Assembly: GCA_009667805.1 (NCBI GenBank)
Contig: CM019067.1
Span: 62,106,637 to 62,170,636 of the forward strand
Reading direction: 5' to 3'
From: Leptobrachium leishanense
Taxonomy: Eukaryota; Chordata; Amphibia; Anura; Megophryidae
DNA length: 64,000 bases
Of the stretch, positions 1 to 11,669 are shown piece after piece; within the stretch, counting starts at the first letter, position 1; each line of letters starts with the position of its first letter. The notes under the pieces were generated by a model that was not told where the DNA came from, ran no database searches, and worked only from the letters and a program-made list of their open reading frames with translations. The translations under genes and the position numbers were made by a program.

Positions 1-56
1 TAGAAATTTTTAAATACAGCTTAACTTATACCTCTGTAATTATTATTTTTTTTCAG

Positions 57-1463
57 TTTGCCAACTCACTACAGATTGGGAATGTATATTTTTGGCCTGC
101 TGGCAAATTCTTCAGCACTTCAAGAACTAGATGAAATTCTCCAAAGTGCAACAATATTGTTTTCAAGTACATATTTTGGAGTTAGTGTACTGCAAAGTTT
201 TGAATTTCTTCAGTCCAAGATGTCTGACATGAATACACTACAGAAAATGCTTGTTAATATTAAGCAGGAGGACATACCTGAGGTAATAGCAATAATGTAT
301 AATCGGAAATAATTATCCTGAAAAAATGCTGAGTAAGCTTACATTTTTCTATAAGAAATATTAATGTAATGAAAACTTTCATCAATATTTGTTTTAATAC
401 ATTTCATCTTAGCATTTTCTATTTCTTCTAGGTTGATATAGTTTCAACACCATTTAAGAGCCACTTTACTGATGTAATCAGTAGTGCAAAACTTGTTCAG
501 TCCGGTAACGAAGCAAACCCATACTTCAGTCCAACTTACATTCAAACTATGTTGAGAGACTTTCTGCCGCAAGCAGGGCTGTGGACTGCTTTAATGCTAG
601 GTATGTAATAACGTGTGTATGTTTGAAAATTGAAAGTACAAGTTATAAAACCATTTCTGTTAGTACAAAATGTAAACAATGACAGAGATTCACAATAAAA
701 GAGTGTAAACCGTGTTTATTAAGGATTTGGCTTTTTAAAATTACATTTGCGGGTATTTCAATTTTTTATTAGGATATGTTTTTATAATCAAGTTATGGAT
801 TTTTTATTACATGTTTTTACCTATGCTTTAGCAAAACACATATTAAATTATTCAGAATTCTTTATTATTATGTCTTTTTTTTTGTTAAAGGAGATATTGG
901 AAGACATGGCATGACAGAGCCATACTACCGATTTAGTGAAATGTATAAAACAATAGCTAAAAGGGAGACACAGGTAATATATCGCAAGTGTGTGTGTGTG
1001 TATTTCATATGTATATATATATTTATATTTTTCTTGTTTATTTTTTAACTCTGGTCATAAGTTGAGTTAATTGGAAGCATATGTTTTGGAATAATTATCT
1101 TATCTTTTGTAGTTTCATAATAGTGTATCAGACTTCGCGTAGCTGTTCAAAATTAGAAATGATAACAATTTTGATAGACAGACGATTTATGTTTTTTTCC
1201 AACTCCTACAACATAGATTTAATTTAACCTGCTGTTTTGGTGAAAAACAACTAATAATTTTATTTTCAATTTTTTACATTACAGAATTTTACTCGTGATA
1301 ACAGGACTCAAGGAATTATGGAAAAAGTCAATGGGATTTGAAGCACATCAGGCTTCATCGAAGAAAATTTGCAAGAATTGATGATTTTGTGTTATCATAC
1401 CAAGAAGACCATATACCACTTTTAAGGGAGTTTAAAGATTCATACCTTACTTCACAGAGAAAG
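57..1463 (+). pseudogene. Transposase-like part of a decayed multi-exon gene, exons 1-4
   Basis: Four segments with good splice signals form one conceptual reading frame: 57-282, 432-600, 891-973 and 1285-1463. Each is preceded by a pyrimidine tract plus AG and followed by GT, and the phases agree (0, 1, 0). The protein contains GLWTALMLGDIGRHG and, in exon 4, SQWDLKHIRLHRRKFARID. These resemble the C-terminal part of large eukaryotic transposases of the MULE/KDZ type that are often linked to C48 peptidases; this is my inference, not a firm match. In exon 4 the frame coming from exon 3 stops at TGA (1339-1341), while the conserved-looking frame lies one base off. The simplest explanation is loss of one A from the A run near 1325. 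The window cuts the gene at its 5' side. Confidence 0.55.
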
Positions 1464-1739
1464 GTTACATATTATTTTAAATATATTATGGTATAGCGAT
1501 GTTGAAGTAGTGCAGACTACTTTTGAGAATTTTGATATTGACGACTAATTTGGAAAAAAAAAAAAATTTTTAGACCAATAATTTTTAGACAAGAATATAC
1601 ACACTTAATAATATTTTTTAACCGTTTCGCACTGACTGATCTTATGAGTTAAACGTTAAGCATCCATTTCAGAAATAAAAAATCATAGAAAAATAATAAC
1701 ATATGGAACACATTTAAGCTGCTTTTCTTTTTTTTACAG

Positions 1740-1901
1740 AAGCACAGGGTTGATGAGGAAAAATGGAAGCGAAGAAATCAAAAAAGAAGAGGAATATATA
1801 TGTCAACTCCCAAAAAGATATTTGTATTGGCAACACACAAGCAGAAAAAAGGCAATACATTCAGATTTGATATACATGTGTACAGTATCATTGACCTATA
1901 A
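1740..1901 (+). pseudogene. Exon 5 of the same decayed gene, lysine/arginine-rich
   Basis: The segment follows a T-rich tract plus acag at 1736-1739. It continues the exon 4 frame in phase 0 with a basic stretch (KHRVDEEKWKRRNQKRRG), then a short hydrophobic/lysine region, and ends at TAA 1899-1901. The basic patch could bind nucleic acid or act as a nuclear signal; that is inference. The stop may be the real end of one isoform or a mutation, because further exon-like pieces with the same style follow up to 6.8 kb. Confidence 0.4.
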
Positions 1902-2360
1902 GATAATAAAAATAGTCCATTATCAAAGTATTATTTTTGTGATTAAAATTTTGTAATAAATTTTTTTGCAAAACATCTAGTTCAGCATTTACAAGTGTGT
2001 ATTAAAATCAATATAATTTGACTAGAGTTCAAAAGTGAATTGAGGTAATGGATTGGGTGAAGGTACCATTGTCGTTTGTTTAGCATTAGAGTGCCATGTA
2101 AAATTGAGTTGCAAAGATGTAATTGGTCTTTTTTAAAGTCTCAAAGTCTTCTAAATGGAGAAATACATTTGCATTAAATCTCAGAGCTTGGCGTATCCCC
2201 ATATGCTTTTAATGGCTTTATTGAGTGATGTAGATAGTAAAACTAAGGTGAGCTTAATATAGAATTAAAGCGTTGACATCTCTGCTGAGATTTTCAAGTC
2301 TATAGTATATCCACTCAGATATGATAGTAATAAACATTTTTAAATCATCACATGAGTTTA

Positions 2361-3052
2361 TTACAGCAACAATATTCATTGAATTAATCAACACTTTACG
2401 TTATTATTGTAAATTTTGAAAAAATAACTTAATAAATTATCTAGAAAAAAAGGCTTCAAAAGGCAGAATAATAACAGTATAATAGTTGGATTAAACAAAC
2501 AGAGATTACCGGCAAGTATTGAAAGTCTTATCTATGTATGTGAAATGTTAAATAACATGTGGAAAAATAAACTAGAATTAATTAATTTTCATGTTTTAAC
2601 AGGAAATATCTACAACAACGAAACGACAAAGAAGGACAACATTAAATAAATTAATCAGTGATGACGAAGAAGAGGCACTGCAGATAGCCACACGAGTAAG
2701 TTTTTACAGCAACAATATTAATTGGATTAATCAACACTCCACGTTATTATTGTAAATTTTGAAAAAATAACTCAATAAATTATCTAGAAAGAAAAAAGGC
2801 TTCAAAAGGCAGAATAATAACAGTATAATAGTTGGATTAAACAAACAGAGATTACCGGCAAGTATTTAAAGTCTTATCTATGTATGTGAAATGTTAAATA
2901 ACATGTGGAAAAATAAACTAGAATTAGTTAATTTTCATGTTTTAACAGGAAATATCTACAACAACGAAACGACAAAGAAGGACAACATTAAATAAATTAA
3001 TCAGTGATGACGAAGAAGAGGCACTGCAGATAGCCACACGAGTAAGTTTTTA
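2361..3052 (+). repeat. Tandem duplication of an intron-exon-intron unit (~345 bp)
   Basis: The block beginning ttacagcaacaatatt at 2361 is repeated at 2703 almost base for base. Each copy contains an exon-like segment, 2603-2695 and 2949-3041, with acag before it and GTAAGT after it. Each exon encodes the same 31 residues, including the acidic cluster SDDEEEALQIATR. Both exon copies are a multiple of three (93 bp), so inclusion of both would keep the frame. The second copy has a 4 bp insertion (gaaa) in its intronic part. The few differences imply a recent event. Confidence 0.8.
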
Positions 3053-3458
3053 CAAAGTAAGCCATTTAATCGCATAAGAGCAGGCATTAAGTTGCTAGTA
3101 TAGGACCAGAAAAAAAAAAAAGGATACATTGGCCACTTTGGCGGGCTCATACAATGTCTGATCATATAGTGTAACTAAACCATCATTAGTTTTGCATTAC
3201 TTGTGGTGGTTTTAAAATCTATGTTCTTTTAAGTTGCAGTTTAATGTGTATATATATATATAAATATATATATATATAAACATATACACAGTACATATGT
3301 ACATCTAATTTGTAGAAAAAGACAATTTATACAAGCCCCATTATGCCAAGTAAATGAAAAATAGACAAATAATAAATGTAAAGATTTTGAAATTTTATAT
3401 TCACGATATATTAAGAATTTTTTTCTGTATTTTTTTTTCAATAAAAAAAAAAAAGCAG

Positions 3459-3548
3459 GATGTTTTGATGACTGCCATGGAATCTACATCAGCAGATCAT
3501 TCCATTCCGAGTAGATGTCACAAAAGTTATGCCTCACCACAAAAAAGG
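3459..3548 (+). pseudogene. Small exon of the C48/PHD gene
   Basis: A 90 bp open segment follows an A/T tract with gcag at 3455-3458 and is followed by gtaaac. It encodes DVLMTAMESTSADHS and further polar residues. A similar string, VTAVESTS, is read at about 3775-3800 and could be an old diverged copy of this exon. No domain is recognised. Assignment to the gene rests on strand, spacing and splice signals only. Confidence 0.35.
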
Positions 3549-3616
3549 GTAAACTATAAAATGACTATTAACTATTGCAAGAAAGAATGGGATTGGCTGA
3601 CAACATTGATATACAT

Positions 3617-3750
3617 AAGTGATGGTTAATCCTTGGCACCTTGGATGTGGAACTACATTTACATTAATTATCTGCTTAACTACAAAGTATCCGAGCATCA
3701 TATGAAATGTAGTTTCCAAATACCTGGGGTGTCAAGGTTAACCATCACTG
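3617..3750 (+). mobile_element. hAT-like MITE (134 bp)
   Basis: The ends are inverted repeats: gatggttaatccttggcacc on the left and the complement in ggtgtcaaggttaaccatc on the right. The interior has the ggaactacatttac/aaatgtagtttcc palindrome common in amphibian dispersed repeats. The flanks atatacat (3609-3616) and atatagat (3751-3758) look like an 8 bp target-site duplication with one mismatch, as expected for hAT. Confidence 0.55.
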
Positions 3751-4757
3751 ATATAGATGATCTCGGCCAAGGAAGTGTGACAGCAGTAGAGTCCACTTCG
3801 ATGAGAGAGAAAAGTTTAGCTCTAATCACCCTACAATCGAAACTCCCTAATGCACCATGTCCGTGGTATGCCTATTTTCAATTACAACACTATTAACATA
3901 AAATACACATTAAAGTCACACAAACTGTTTGCAATACTGCCATTGACCAGTACATCTCCTCGTATTGCCCTCAACTACTCCGTTTCTACACTTTATGCAA
4001 TCATACAAACCTTTTTTATTGCTGGTGGCGGTCGTGGGGAATAAATCTATTCTGCAGGTGTGGAGTTAACCCTCCCCTCCAATACTATTGCTCTCACTAA
4101 ATTGCATTACTTATTCCGTATGCATTGGCTGCATACATCATTGAATAAAGAAACAAGGACCACACGATTTATGAAAATTTTGAATTAAGACAGTCCCCGA
4201 TACCATACATACTACTCTCCAAAACACGGCATGGTACTTCGTGGAGGGACTGACAGGAAGGACCCCATTCGGACCTTCAACACCTCGTACATAACATATC
4301 ACCTTCCCTTTCCTCTTCCACTGAGGACCACTTACCTAAACCTTTATTGGTTTACCTGACCTTCAACTCCCTTTATATATGGAGATGCTCTCTGGTAATG
4401 TGCATGTTGAATGGTTTATGGTTATGTTTTTGTTCTTTGTTAAAGTATAAGTTTATCAACTGAGAATGCCTCCTATTCTAGATTGTAACAATACTTGCAT
4501 CATATCTTAGGGTTGACATCTCCTGTAGGCAAGTTTGCCACTCCACTGTCGTATCTCATGTTTGTGTCAATAAAAATTGTCTGTAAAAAAACCACACAAA
4601 AACAACAAAGCTGTCGGTGATCAAAGACTTGATCACTACTATAAAAGAGACATAAAGTTAGATATAATATAGATGCATTTTAAAAAAGTAATATAAATCT
4701 TTGCAAAATAATTGTGTAACATAAAAATAATAAATACCCTTTAATTTATTTGTACAG

Positions 4758-6768
4758 ATGAAGAATTACATTGGTCCTGTGTGGAAGAAAAGTCTGGCAG
4801 AGGACCATAAGCAAAATCAAAAAGTTGGTTCTCTACTGCACTTGTCAAAGTCCCACTGGAGAGATCTACAAGGAACAACTTGGCTGTCATGTGACCACAT
4901 GGATGTAACTCATTATTTAATCGGAAAACAATGGCCACAAATAGATGGTTTACAGAGCACTGTAGTACTAGCTGCTTTAATTTCTGGAGAACCAATTGGG
5001 TCTCCAACTGGTGATTTCATACAAATAATACATGTTCATGGCAATCACTGGGTTACAGTAAGCAACCTTAATTGTTGTAAAGGAACTGTTAATATATATG
5101 ACAGCATGTACACAGGTCTTGATTCTGAAGAAATTTTGATGCTATCGTGGATGATGAGAATGTTTGTAAACAATGAAATCAAAATAAATGTTAATGTTCA
5201 GAAACAAGAGAATTCACATGATTGTGGAGCATTTGCAATTAGTCTAGCCTTTAACCCTTTCGCTGCTGAGGCTTTTCCCGCCCCTGTGCTGAGGTCATTT
5301 TTACCTGTTTTGCGCATCATGTTTAAACGTGTTTTGAAGGCTTATTTTAGTATATGACCAGACATATTATATATCGTTCTTTCCGTCAGACTCAGTAGAT
5401 TCATAATATGTCATTATTATATGTATACGTTATGTCATGTCTGTATATTATAACAAAAAATGCAATAAAATATGTATTTTCAATAATTTACAACGTGTAA
5501 AGTGTTTTTTTCACATTTTAACATGCGAGCAATTGCGGTTATATTTTGTATGGGGTGCGCTTGTTAAAAAAATTAGAGATGGGGTCTCGTTACATTTTTT
5601 TTTGGGGAAAATGACACTATTTTTTAACAACGCACCGCATACAAAAATCGTTAGTGCAGCATCATTGTTCACATTATAATTGAAATGGGAACAATATTGC
5701 TGCATTAACAAACCCAAAAAAATAAAAAAAAAGTTTTATTTTTATTTTTTTTATTTTTTTTTTTAATTTTTTAATTTTTATTTTTCATTTTTTTACAAAA
5801 TTTTACACTTTCATGTTTGGTATCGTTGGAACGGCCATGCTCTGGCCGATCCAACCATACCAAAATTTAACCCCTAACTGCCACGGATCGGGAGATAGGG
5901 AGTTCATTGGAACTCCCTATCTCCACAGTTGGTGGCAGTTAGGGGTTAAGTCTAGGACTGGCGTCATCGTGCTACGCACGATGACGCCAGTCCTCGGGGA
6001 GTTCCCGGAGGCTTGGCCGACATCCAAGATGTCGGCCAGCTCCGGGAAAGGATCGCGAACCGGCGCTTTTCAGCGCCGATTCGCAATCCAGCTCCCCAGG
6101 GGTTAATGCCAGGCATCATTTGGAAGGGCAGGCTGTGCCCTTCCAAATGATGCCTGGGTTAAGCCCCGCAGAGCCGCCGATCGGAGGGAGAGAGGTCCGA
6201 AGGACCTCCCCCCCTCCCTTTCAGGCGCCTCCTCCGCACATGCGGGGGGGCGCCTGAATTAGGTGTCATCGCGCCCCCGCGATGACACCTAATTCTGGCG
6301 GCTGGTGGTCCGGATGCCGGGCTGACATCCAGGATGTCAGCCCGCACCGGAGGGGCCAGCGATCGGCCGGAACCCGCAGAACGCTGACCCCAATGTGAGG
6401 ACGCGCTCAGCGCGTCCTCAGCACACCAGTGGGAATGCTGAGGACGCGCTGAGCGCGTCCTTAGCATTCAAGTGGTTAACAGAAATCCAACTACCCTTAC
6501 ATTTGACCAATCACAATTAAGATCACACATTACAGCATGTTTCAAGAATCAATTCATAACACCTTTCCCAAGTAAAAGTAGAAGAGAAGCACTTGACCTA
6601 GACATTGCGGTGCTCCCGGTGTACTGCATATGTAGGCTCGTTTACTGTGGGGAGTTGATGGTGCAGTGCTCAACATGTTCAAAATGGTATCATCAAGCAT
6701 GTCTAAATATTCCAGAGATTGCAATTAAAAAGCAAAAATAGGTTTGGAAATGCAAAATTTGCACATAA
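4758..6768 (+). pseudogene. C48 (Ulp1-like) cysteine peptidase plus PHD finger, interrupted
   Basis: The reading frame starts after tttgtacag at 4751-4757 and runs to 5250, then resumes at 6476 beyond a mobile element. The first part has the three blocks of a C48 peptidase: His in GNHWVTVSN, Asp in VNIYDSMYTG, and Gln/Cys in QKQENSHDCGAFAIS. C48 enzymes cleave SUMO/ubiquitin-like conjugates; transposon-borne members have unknown substrates. The second part (6476-6768) has a PHD-type C4HC3 zinc finger: YCICR, QCSTCSKWYHQAC, and a final W-x-C-x2-C. The final pair lies beyond an in-frame TAG (6739-6741), so the finger is cut short. PHD fingers bind histone tails. The frame across the insertion site is continuous if the element and one TTAA are removed. 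Inferred role: transposon-derived or domesticated chromatin gene, now dead. Confidence 0.75.
5255..6475. mobile_element. piggyBac-like non-autonomous element in the C48 exon
   Basis: TTAA flanks lie at 5251-5254 and 6476-6479. The ends read CCCTTTCGCTGCTGAGG on the left and ...CATTCAAGTGG on the right, with subterminal inverted sequences. The interior is AT-rich on the left and, from ~5800, made of GC-rich hairpins (for example the gcgcacgatgacgcc and ctgaggacgcgctcagcgcg palindromes). TTAA target duplication and CCC-type ends are typical of piggyBac and related TTAA-target elements. No transposase is present. The short GC-rich open frames inside are not genes. Confidence 0.75.
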
Positions 6769-6769
6769 A

Positions 6770-7260
6770 CATAGACATTAATTGAAGTATATTCAAAAGT
6801 CACCATAGATATATAATAGTTATAGCAGGGTTATGCCCCTCTTTTTAGTATAGGTGAAAGGAACACGCCTACTAGAAAATTCTCCCCCTTTTTTTTTATT
6901 TATTTAAATGCTAATTCCCTCCCTATTTAATCTTTTTTTAAATGCATACTAAAGCGCACCTACCGTGTATAAAATGATTTTTTAATATGTTGTTTCAAAT
7001 GCAGGAATCAGTTAATTGAGCATTTCCTTTTTTCAAAGTCCAATGGAAGTTTTAGAGTTATTTTATATAATTTATCCAAGACTATCCCTTTCAGTATATA
7101 GTATATTCTCTCTATTGCACCTTTTACCTTATTGTCTTCCAAAATTGGTATTTAGTACCTTATTCATACAAATTTTATATATGTTTGGATGCCTTGTTTT
7201 TTACGATTATTAATTTTATAAAAAATGACAATAAAAATATTTTGATTATAAATTGTGTAA
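6770..7260. other. AT-rich stretch after the PHD exon, nothing recognised
   Basis: There is no domain-bearing frame and no clear inverted termini. An aataaa at 7230-7236 could serve as a polyadenylation signal for the upstream gene, but the context gives no further support. Confidence 0.3.
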
Positions 7261-7264
7261 TTTT

Positions 7265-7770
7265 TTTTCATCCCATTTTGAAGTATTGGGAAAAAGTGAC
7301 AATATAAGCAATGGGTTGATATTTGGGGTTCTGTATCTTTAAATTTCCACAGTAAAAACTTACCATATCGTTCGATATCATAGTGGTGGGGGTGTACGAC
7401 TTATCTGCAATGTCAAAGTATTGGTCCAATGGGAGATTTTATTTTCATCCCATTTTGAAGTATTGGGAAAAAGACACAATATAAGCAATGGGTTGATATT
7501 TGGGGTTCTGTATCTTTAAATTTCCACAGTAAAAACTTACCATATCGTTCGATATCATAGTGGTGGGGGTGTACGACTTATCTGCAATGTCAAAGTCAAA
7601 ATGTCAAAGTCAATGTCAAATGTCCAATGGGAGATTTTATTTTGTGCATTACCATATAAGCAATGGGTTGATATTTGGGGTTCTGTATCTTTAAATTTCC
7701 ACAGTAAAAACTTACCATATCGTCAAAGTATTGGTCCAATGGGAGATTTTATTTTGTGCATTACCACTGA
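7265..7770. repeat. Three tandem partial copies of a ~180 bp unit
   Basis: The phrases aagcaatgggttgatatttg and ttggtccaatgggagatttt recur. Copies start near 7265, 7441 and 7650. The second has an internal stutter (caatgtcaaagtcaaaatgtc) and the third lacks the central cgttcgatatcatagtggtg part. No coding potential is seen. Confidence 0.75.
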
Positions 7771-8194
7771 TTTGTAACTGGCTGATAGCTTTACTCCAGT
7801 TAAAAGAGCAGGCAGAGATGGACCTCTGCCAAGGCATGTCTTGTTCCCTGTTCAGCCGCCCACGCCCCCCACATTTGCAGTTTTGTGCTCATCATGTTTA
7901 AACACCATTTTAAGTTATGTTTTATTGTATGACCTAGACAAATCTCTATATATAAAACAGTTTTCTCCGTCGCCGTCAACTTACTTGCGCATTGCGCATG
8001 CGCGTTGAAGAGAAGCCACCGGCGTACACGAGGGGGAAAAAGCTGTTGGAGAGGAAAGGCTGTGTGAGGAGGCAGCTGCTGGCCAAAAGGCCGGCTGGGA
8101 GAAATCAACAGCTCAGAGATGAGGAGTGTGCCGGCAAATCCTCCCTCTGACTTGGCCCTTCTTCCTCCATGTGTCCCTCCCCTTATTGTGTGCA

Positions 8195-9480
8195 CTCACA
8201 TCCCCTGAAACCCCCCAAAAACCTCCTCCTGCAACCCTCACCCCACACAAACACACCTCCTGCAACTCTCCTCAACACACACCTCCTGAAACCCCCCACA
8301 CACACCTCCTGGAAATCCTCCCACACACACCTCCTGCAAACCCCCCCGCACACACATCACCCCCTGCAACCCCCTATCACCTCCTGCAAACCTCCCCACA
8401 CACACACCTGATGCAACCCTCCCACACACCTCCTGCAAACCCCCCGACACACCTCCTGCAAACCCCCCCCACACACACACCTCCTGTAACCCCCGACACA
8501 CACACCTATTGTAACCCCCCACTCCTGCAAACCCCCCATGCACACACGCACCTCCTGTAAACCCACCCATGCACACATGCACCTCCTGCTACCCCCGGAC
8601 ACCTCCTGTAACCCCCCACGCACACATAACCACTTGCAACCCCCCCAAAGCACACATCACCTCCTGTAAACACCCCACACACACACACTCACCTCCTGTA
8701 AACCCCCCACACACCTCCTGTAAACCCCCATACACACGCACCTCCTGCAAACTCCCCCATACACCTACACCTCCTGCAAACCCCCCGTACACATACATCT
8801 CCTGCAAACCCCCCATACACATGCACCTCCTGCAACCCCCCCGTACACATGCACCTCCTGCAAACCCCCCGTACACATGCACCTCCTGCAACCCCCCACA
8901 CATGCACCCCCTGCAACCCCCACACACACATCCCCTGCAACACCCCATCACCTCCTGCAAACCTACACACACACACATCCTGCAACCCCCACACACACCT
9001 CCTGCAACCCCCCACACACACCTCCTGCAAACCCCCACACACACAACTCCTGCAAACCCCCCCACACCTCCTGCAATGCAACCCCCCACACACTTCCTGT
9101 AAACCCCCATACACAAACACACCTCCTGCAAACCCCCCGTACACATACACCTCTTGCAAACCCCCCGTACACATGCACCTCCTGCAAACCCCCACACACA
9201 TCTCCTCCTGCAAACCCCCACACACACACATGCTCCTCTTGCAAATCCCCCCACACACACCTCCTGTAAACCCCCCACACACACCTTCTGCAAAACCCCC
9301 ACACACCTTTTGCAAAACCCCCACACACACCTTCTGCAAAACTCCCCCACACACCTTCTGCAACCTCCCCCACACACACCTCCTGGAAAACCCTCCACAC
9401 ACACACACGCCTCCAGCAACCCCCCCCCCCACACACACACACGCCTCCAGCACCCCCCCCCACGCCTCCAGCAACCCCCA
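8195..9480. repeat. C-rich minisatellite, CACACCTCCTGCAAACCCCC type
   Basis: Roughly fifty imperfect units of 20-28 bp vary around CACACACCTCCTGCAAACCCCC, with variants containing GTACACATGC or TTTTGCAAAA. The strong purine/pyrimidine strand bias makes long open frames on both strands; these are artefacts of the unit length and lack of stop triplets. CA runs inside the units suggest growth by slippage together with unequal exchange. Confidence 0.9.
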
Positions 9481-9559
9481 GAGCAGCCAAATCCCGGGGT
9501 GCGCCTAGAGCAGCCAGATCCTCAACAATAGACTGCCCTCCGAGAAGGCTTAACACCTG

Positions 9560-9738
9560 CAGGGCTATTCAGAGAGAGGTGAAAACATTGAGAATGACAG
9601 GAGAATTGAAAATTCTAGTTCAAAATAGTCAAACCAAAAAAATTCTCCCCTTTATCTCACTTTCCAAATTGGCTATTTCGTCTAGATTGTTCATTCTCCT
9701 GGCAATTCTCCAGGTTTTCACCTCTCTGAATAACCCTG
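9560..9738. mobile_element. Palindromic MITE, CAGGG(C/T)TATTCA ends
   Basis: CAGGGCTATTCAGAGAGAGG at the left and the complement of cctctctgaataaccctg at the right form terminal inverted repeats of about 27 bp. The interior is palindromic (ggagaattgaaaattc / ggcaattctcc). The same terminal motif is found at 46662-47512, so this is a family. No convincing target duplication, so the superfamily is left open. Confidence 0.65.
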
Positions 9739-10693
9739 ATATTTATACATATTTATCCTTTTTTTCTGCAGACACAGCAGATTCATAATATATCATTATT
9801 ATATGTATACGTTATGTCCTGTCAGAATGCTATAAGAAAAAATGAAGAAAATTATTTCCATTTAGATTTCAATAATTTACAGCGTATAAAATAATTTTTT
9901 TCACATTTTATCATCTGAGGATTTGTGGTTATATATTCAATGGGTTACACTTGATAAAAAAAAAATAGAAATGGGAAAGTGTTACTGTGTTTGTTTTTCT
10001 GAGAAAATACACGATTTTAACTAAAACTGAAAAAATTACGACATTTTTCATCATGGGAAATGAGAAGGTGAGTTTGTGCAGCATCATTGTTCATATATAA
10101 AAAAAAAAAAGTAAACAGTAGTGCTGCATTATAAACCCCTAAAAAAACTGACACTTTTATTTTAATTTATTTATTTTTGTTTTTACATATGCCCTGGTCA
10201 TGCTTGGGATTGTTGGAAAGACCATGCTCTGGCCTTTCCAATGATATCAAACATGACCCTCTAACGGCCCACCGTATCTCTTACTTAGGGAATCCTGGGA
10301 TTCCCTTTCTGATGTTGTCGCGCAGGTAAGGGGTTAATAGGGGAATTGCTGGAAAGGTCAGACTCTGTCCTTTCCAGCGATGCCTTTCTTATTTCTGTCG
10401 CACTTACTGATGGGGAGATAGAAGAGTACAAAGGACCCCTCCCCTACAGGCACTCTCCCGGCATGTCGGGGTGGCGCCTTTTAAAACAATGTCATCACGT
10501 GCACGTGCAATGATGCCTGTCTCCGGGGGCCAGTCCCACAGCGAGGACTGACATGCAAGATGTCAGCCCACTGTGGTTGAAGCTCCGATGGGAGCTGAAC
10601 CGGAGCACCCCAACGACATGCAGGGAGCGTCCTCCGTGCACGTGAGTGAAACTGGAGGACCTTCCCCGCACATGCTTCACGTTCAACTGGTTA

Positions 10694-10980
10694 TGCACAC
10701 ACATTCCACAGCGCTGTACAAAGGTACAATGGGTCAAAATAGCACAATTCTAGAATACACCAAAAAAAGGCAAGTCAGTGTATTTTACCAATAGATACAG
10801 GAGGGATTGAGGGCCCTATTCCCGCGCGATCCTACAATCTAGATGGGTGAGCGACAGGAGGGAGGACTGCAGGTATGAGAATGATGTTAATGCAGAGAGA
10901 GATGAGGACGATTACTGGGTTGTTCGAATGACAGAGGACGTGACCTAAAGGAAGGATAGTCACAACATCGTCAGCAGTTA
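10694..10980 (-). mobile_element. LINE/SINE tail remnant (L2-like)
   Basis: Read on the minus strand it contains the order ctagattgtaggatcg, gggaatagggccctc, then gtaccttt and tacagcgctg, seen in the tails of the LINE fragments at 14.8 kb and 29.0 kb. It is divergent and has no coding part. Confidence 0.35.
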
Positions 10981-11669
10981 CACAAATGTCTGAATTCAGT
11001 GTAGAGTTAGAGGGGGAAATAGAAGGGGCTCAGTCTTTGACTTGCATAGGAGGCATCACAAAATGAATATATGAAAAGTGTGATTTTATGCAGAGCCGGC
11101 AATAAACAGAGGAACCAGCAGATGGCAGGAAATACAAACAATTCACTGCCCAAAGCACAGAACCTGTCCTGTGTTCACTGTAGCTTAGGTCAGTGAAGTT
11201 ATTTGCAAAATGTAAAACCTGGATACAGAGTCGCCATGTTTTCCAGGACATATATAGTTTATTCATGCTGATGGGCAGTTCATGGAAAATGCTACCCTGC
11301 AGCATGTAGAATCTATACACTGGAGGTAAGAAATCAAAAAGGAATCCCAGTTCCCAGGTGACCTGCCTTGATTTCCTTCCTGCAGCATATGAGTTATAGG
11401 TGTTGCAGGGCAGTACTTTTCCCTGTGTTCACCGTCTCCATGAAATAGTAATATACATCCAGGAAAACATGGCCCATCTGACAACCCTACCTGGATATCT
11501 GAGCTGAATGTGTATTATAGGATCTGTTCACTATACGGAGAGACAATGCATTTACTGCAGCTCAGCTGTTAAAGTTGTTTATGAATACTTATACTTGAGA
11601 AGACGGCGGCTAGTGTGAAAACATCCAACATATCATCACCCAACCAGCGTGTATTGACGTCAGTATAGG
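10980..11669. other. Unassigned stretch
   Basis: Several short open frames exist on the minus strand, but none shows a recognisable motif or splice context. I see no inverted ends or tandem repeats. Confidence 0.25.

Larger units (their letters stand above)
7882..10693. mobile_element. Second copy of the piggyBac-like family, split by later insertions
   Basis: The left part (ttgtgctcatcatgtttaaac, 7882-7935) matches the start of the 5.3 kb element. The right part resumes at about 9745 (cagcagattcataatatatc) and follows the same order of motifs, ending at cgttcaactggtta (10680-10693), where the expected TTAA has decayed to TTAT. Between the two halves sit the minisatellite at 8.2-9.5 kb and the MITE at 9560-9738. 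Confidence 0.6.

Noticed and set aside
5813..6467. GC-rich open frames of 97-102 codons
   Set aside because: They lie within palindromes of the piggyBac-like element and read through hairpins.
8126..9556. Long open frames on both strands (up to 283 codons)
   Set aside because: They are produced by the stop-poor C-rich minisatellite; the translations are low-complexity repeats with no start context.
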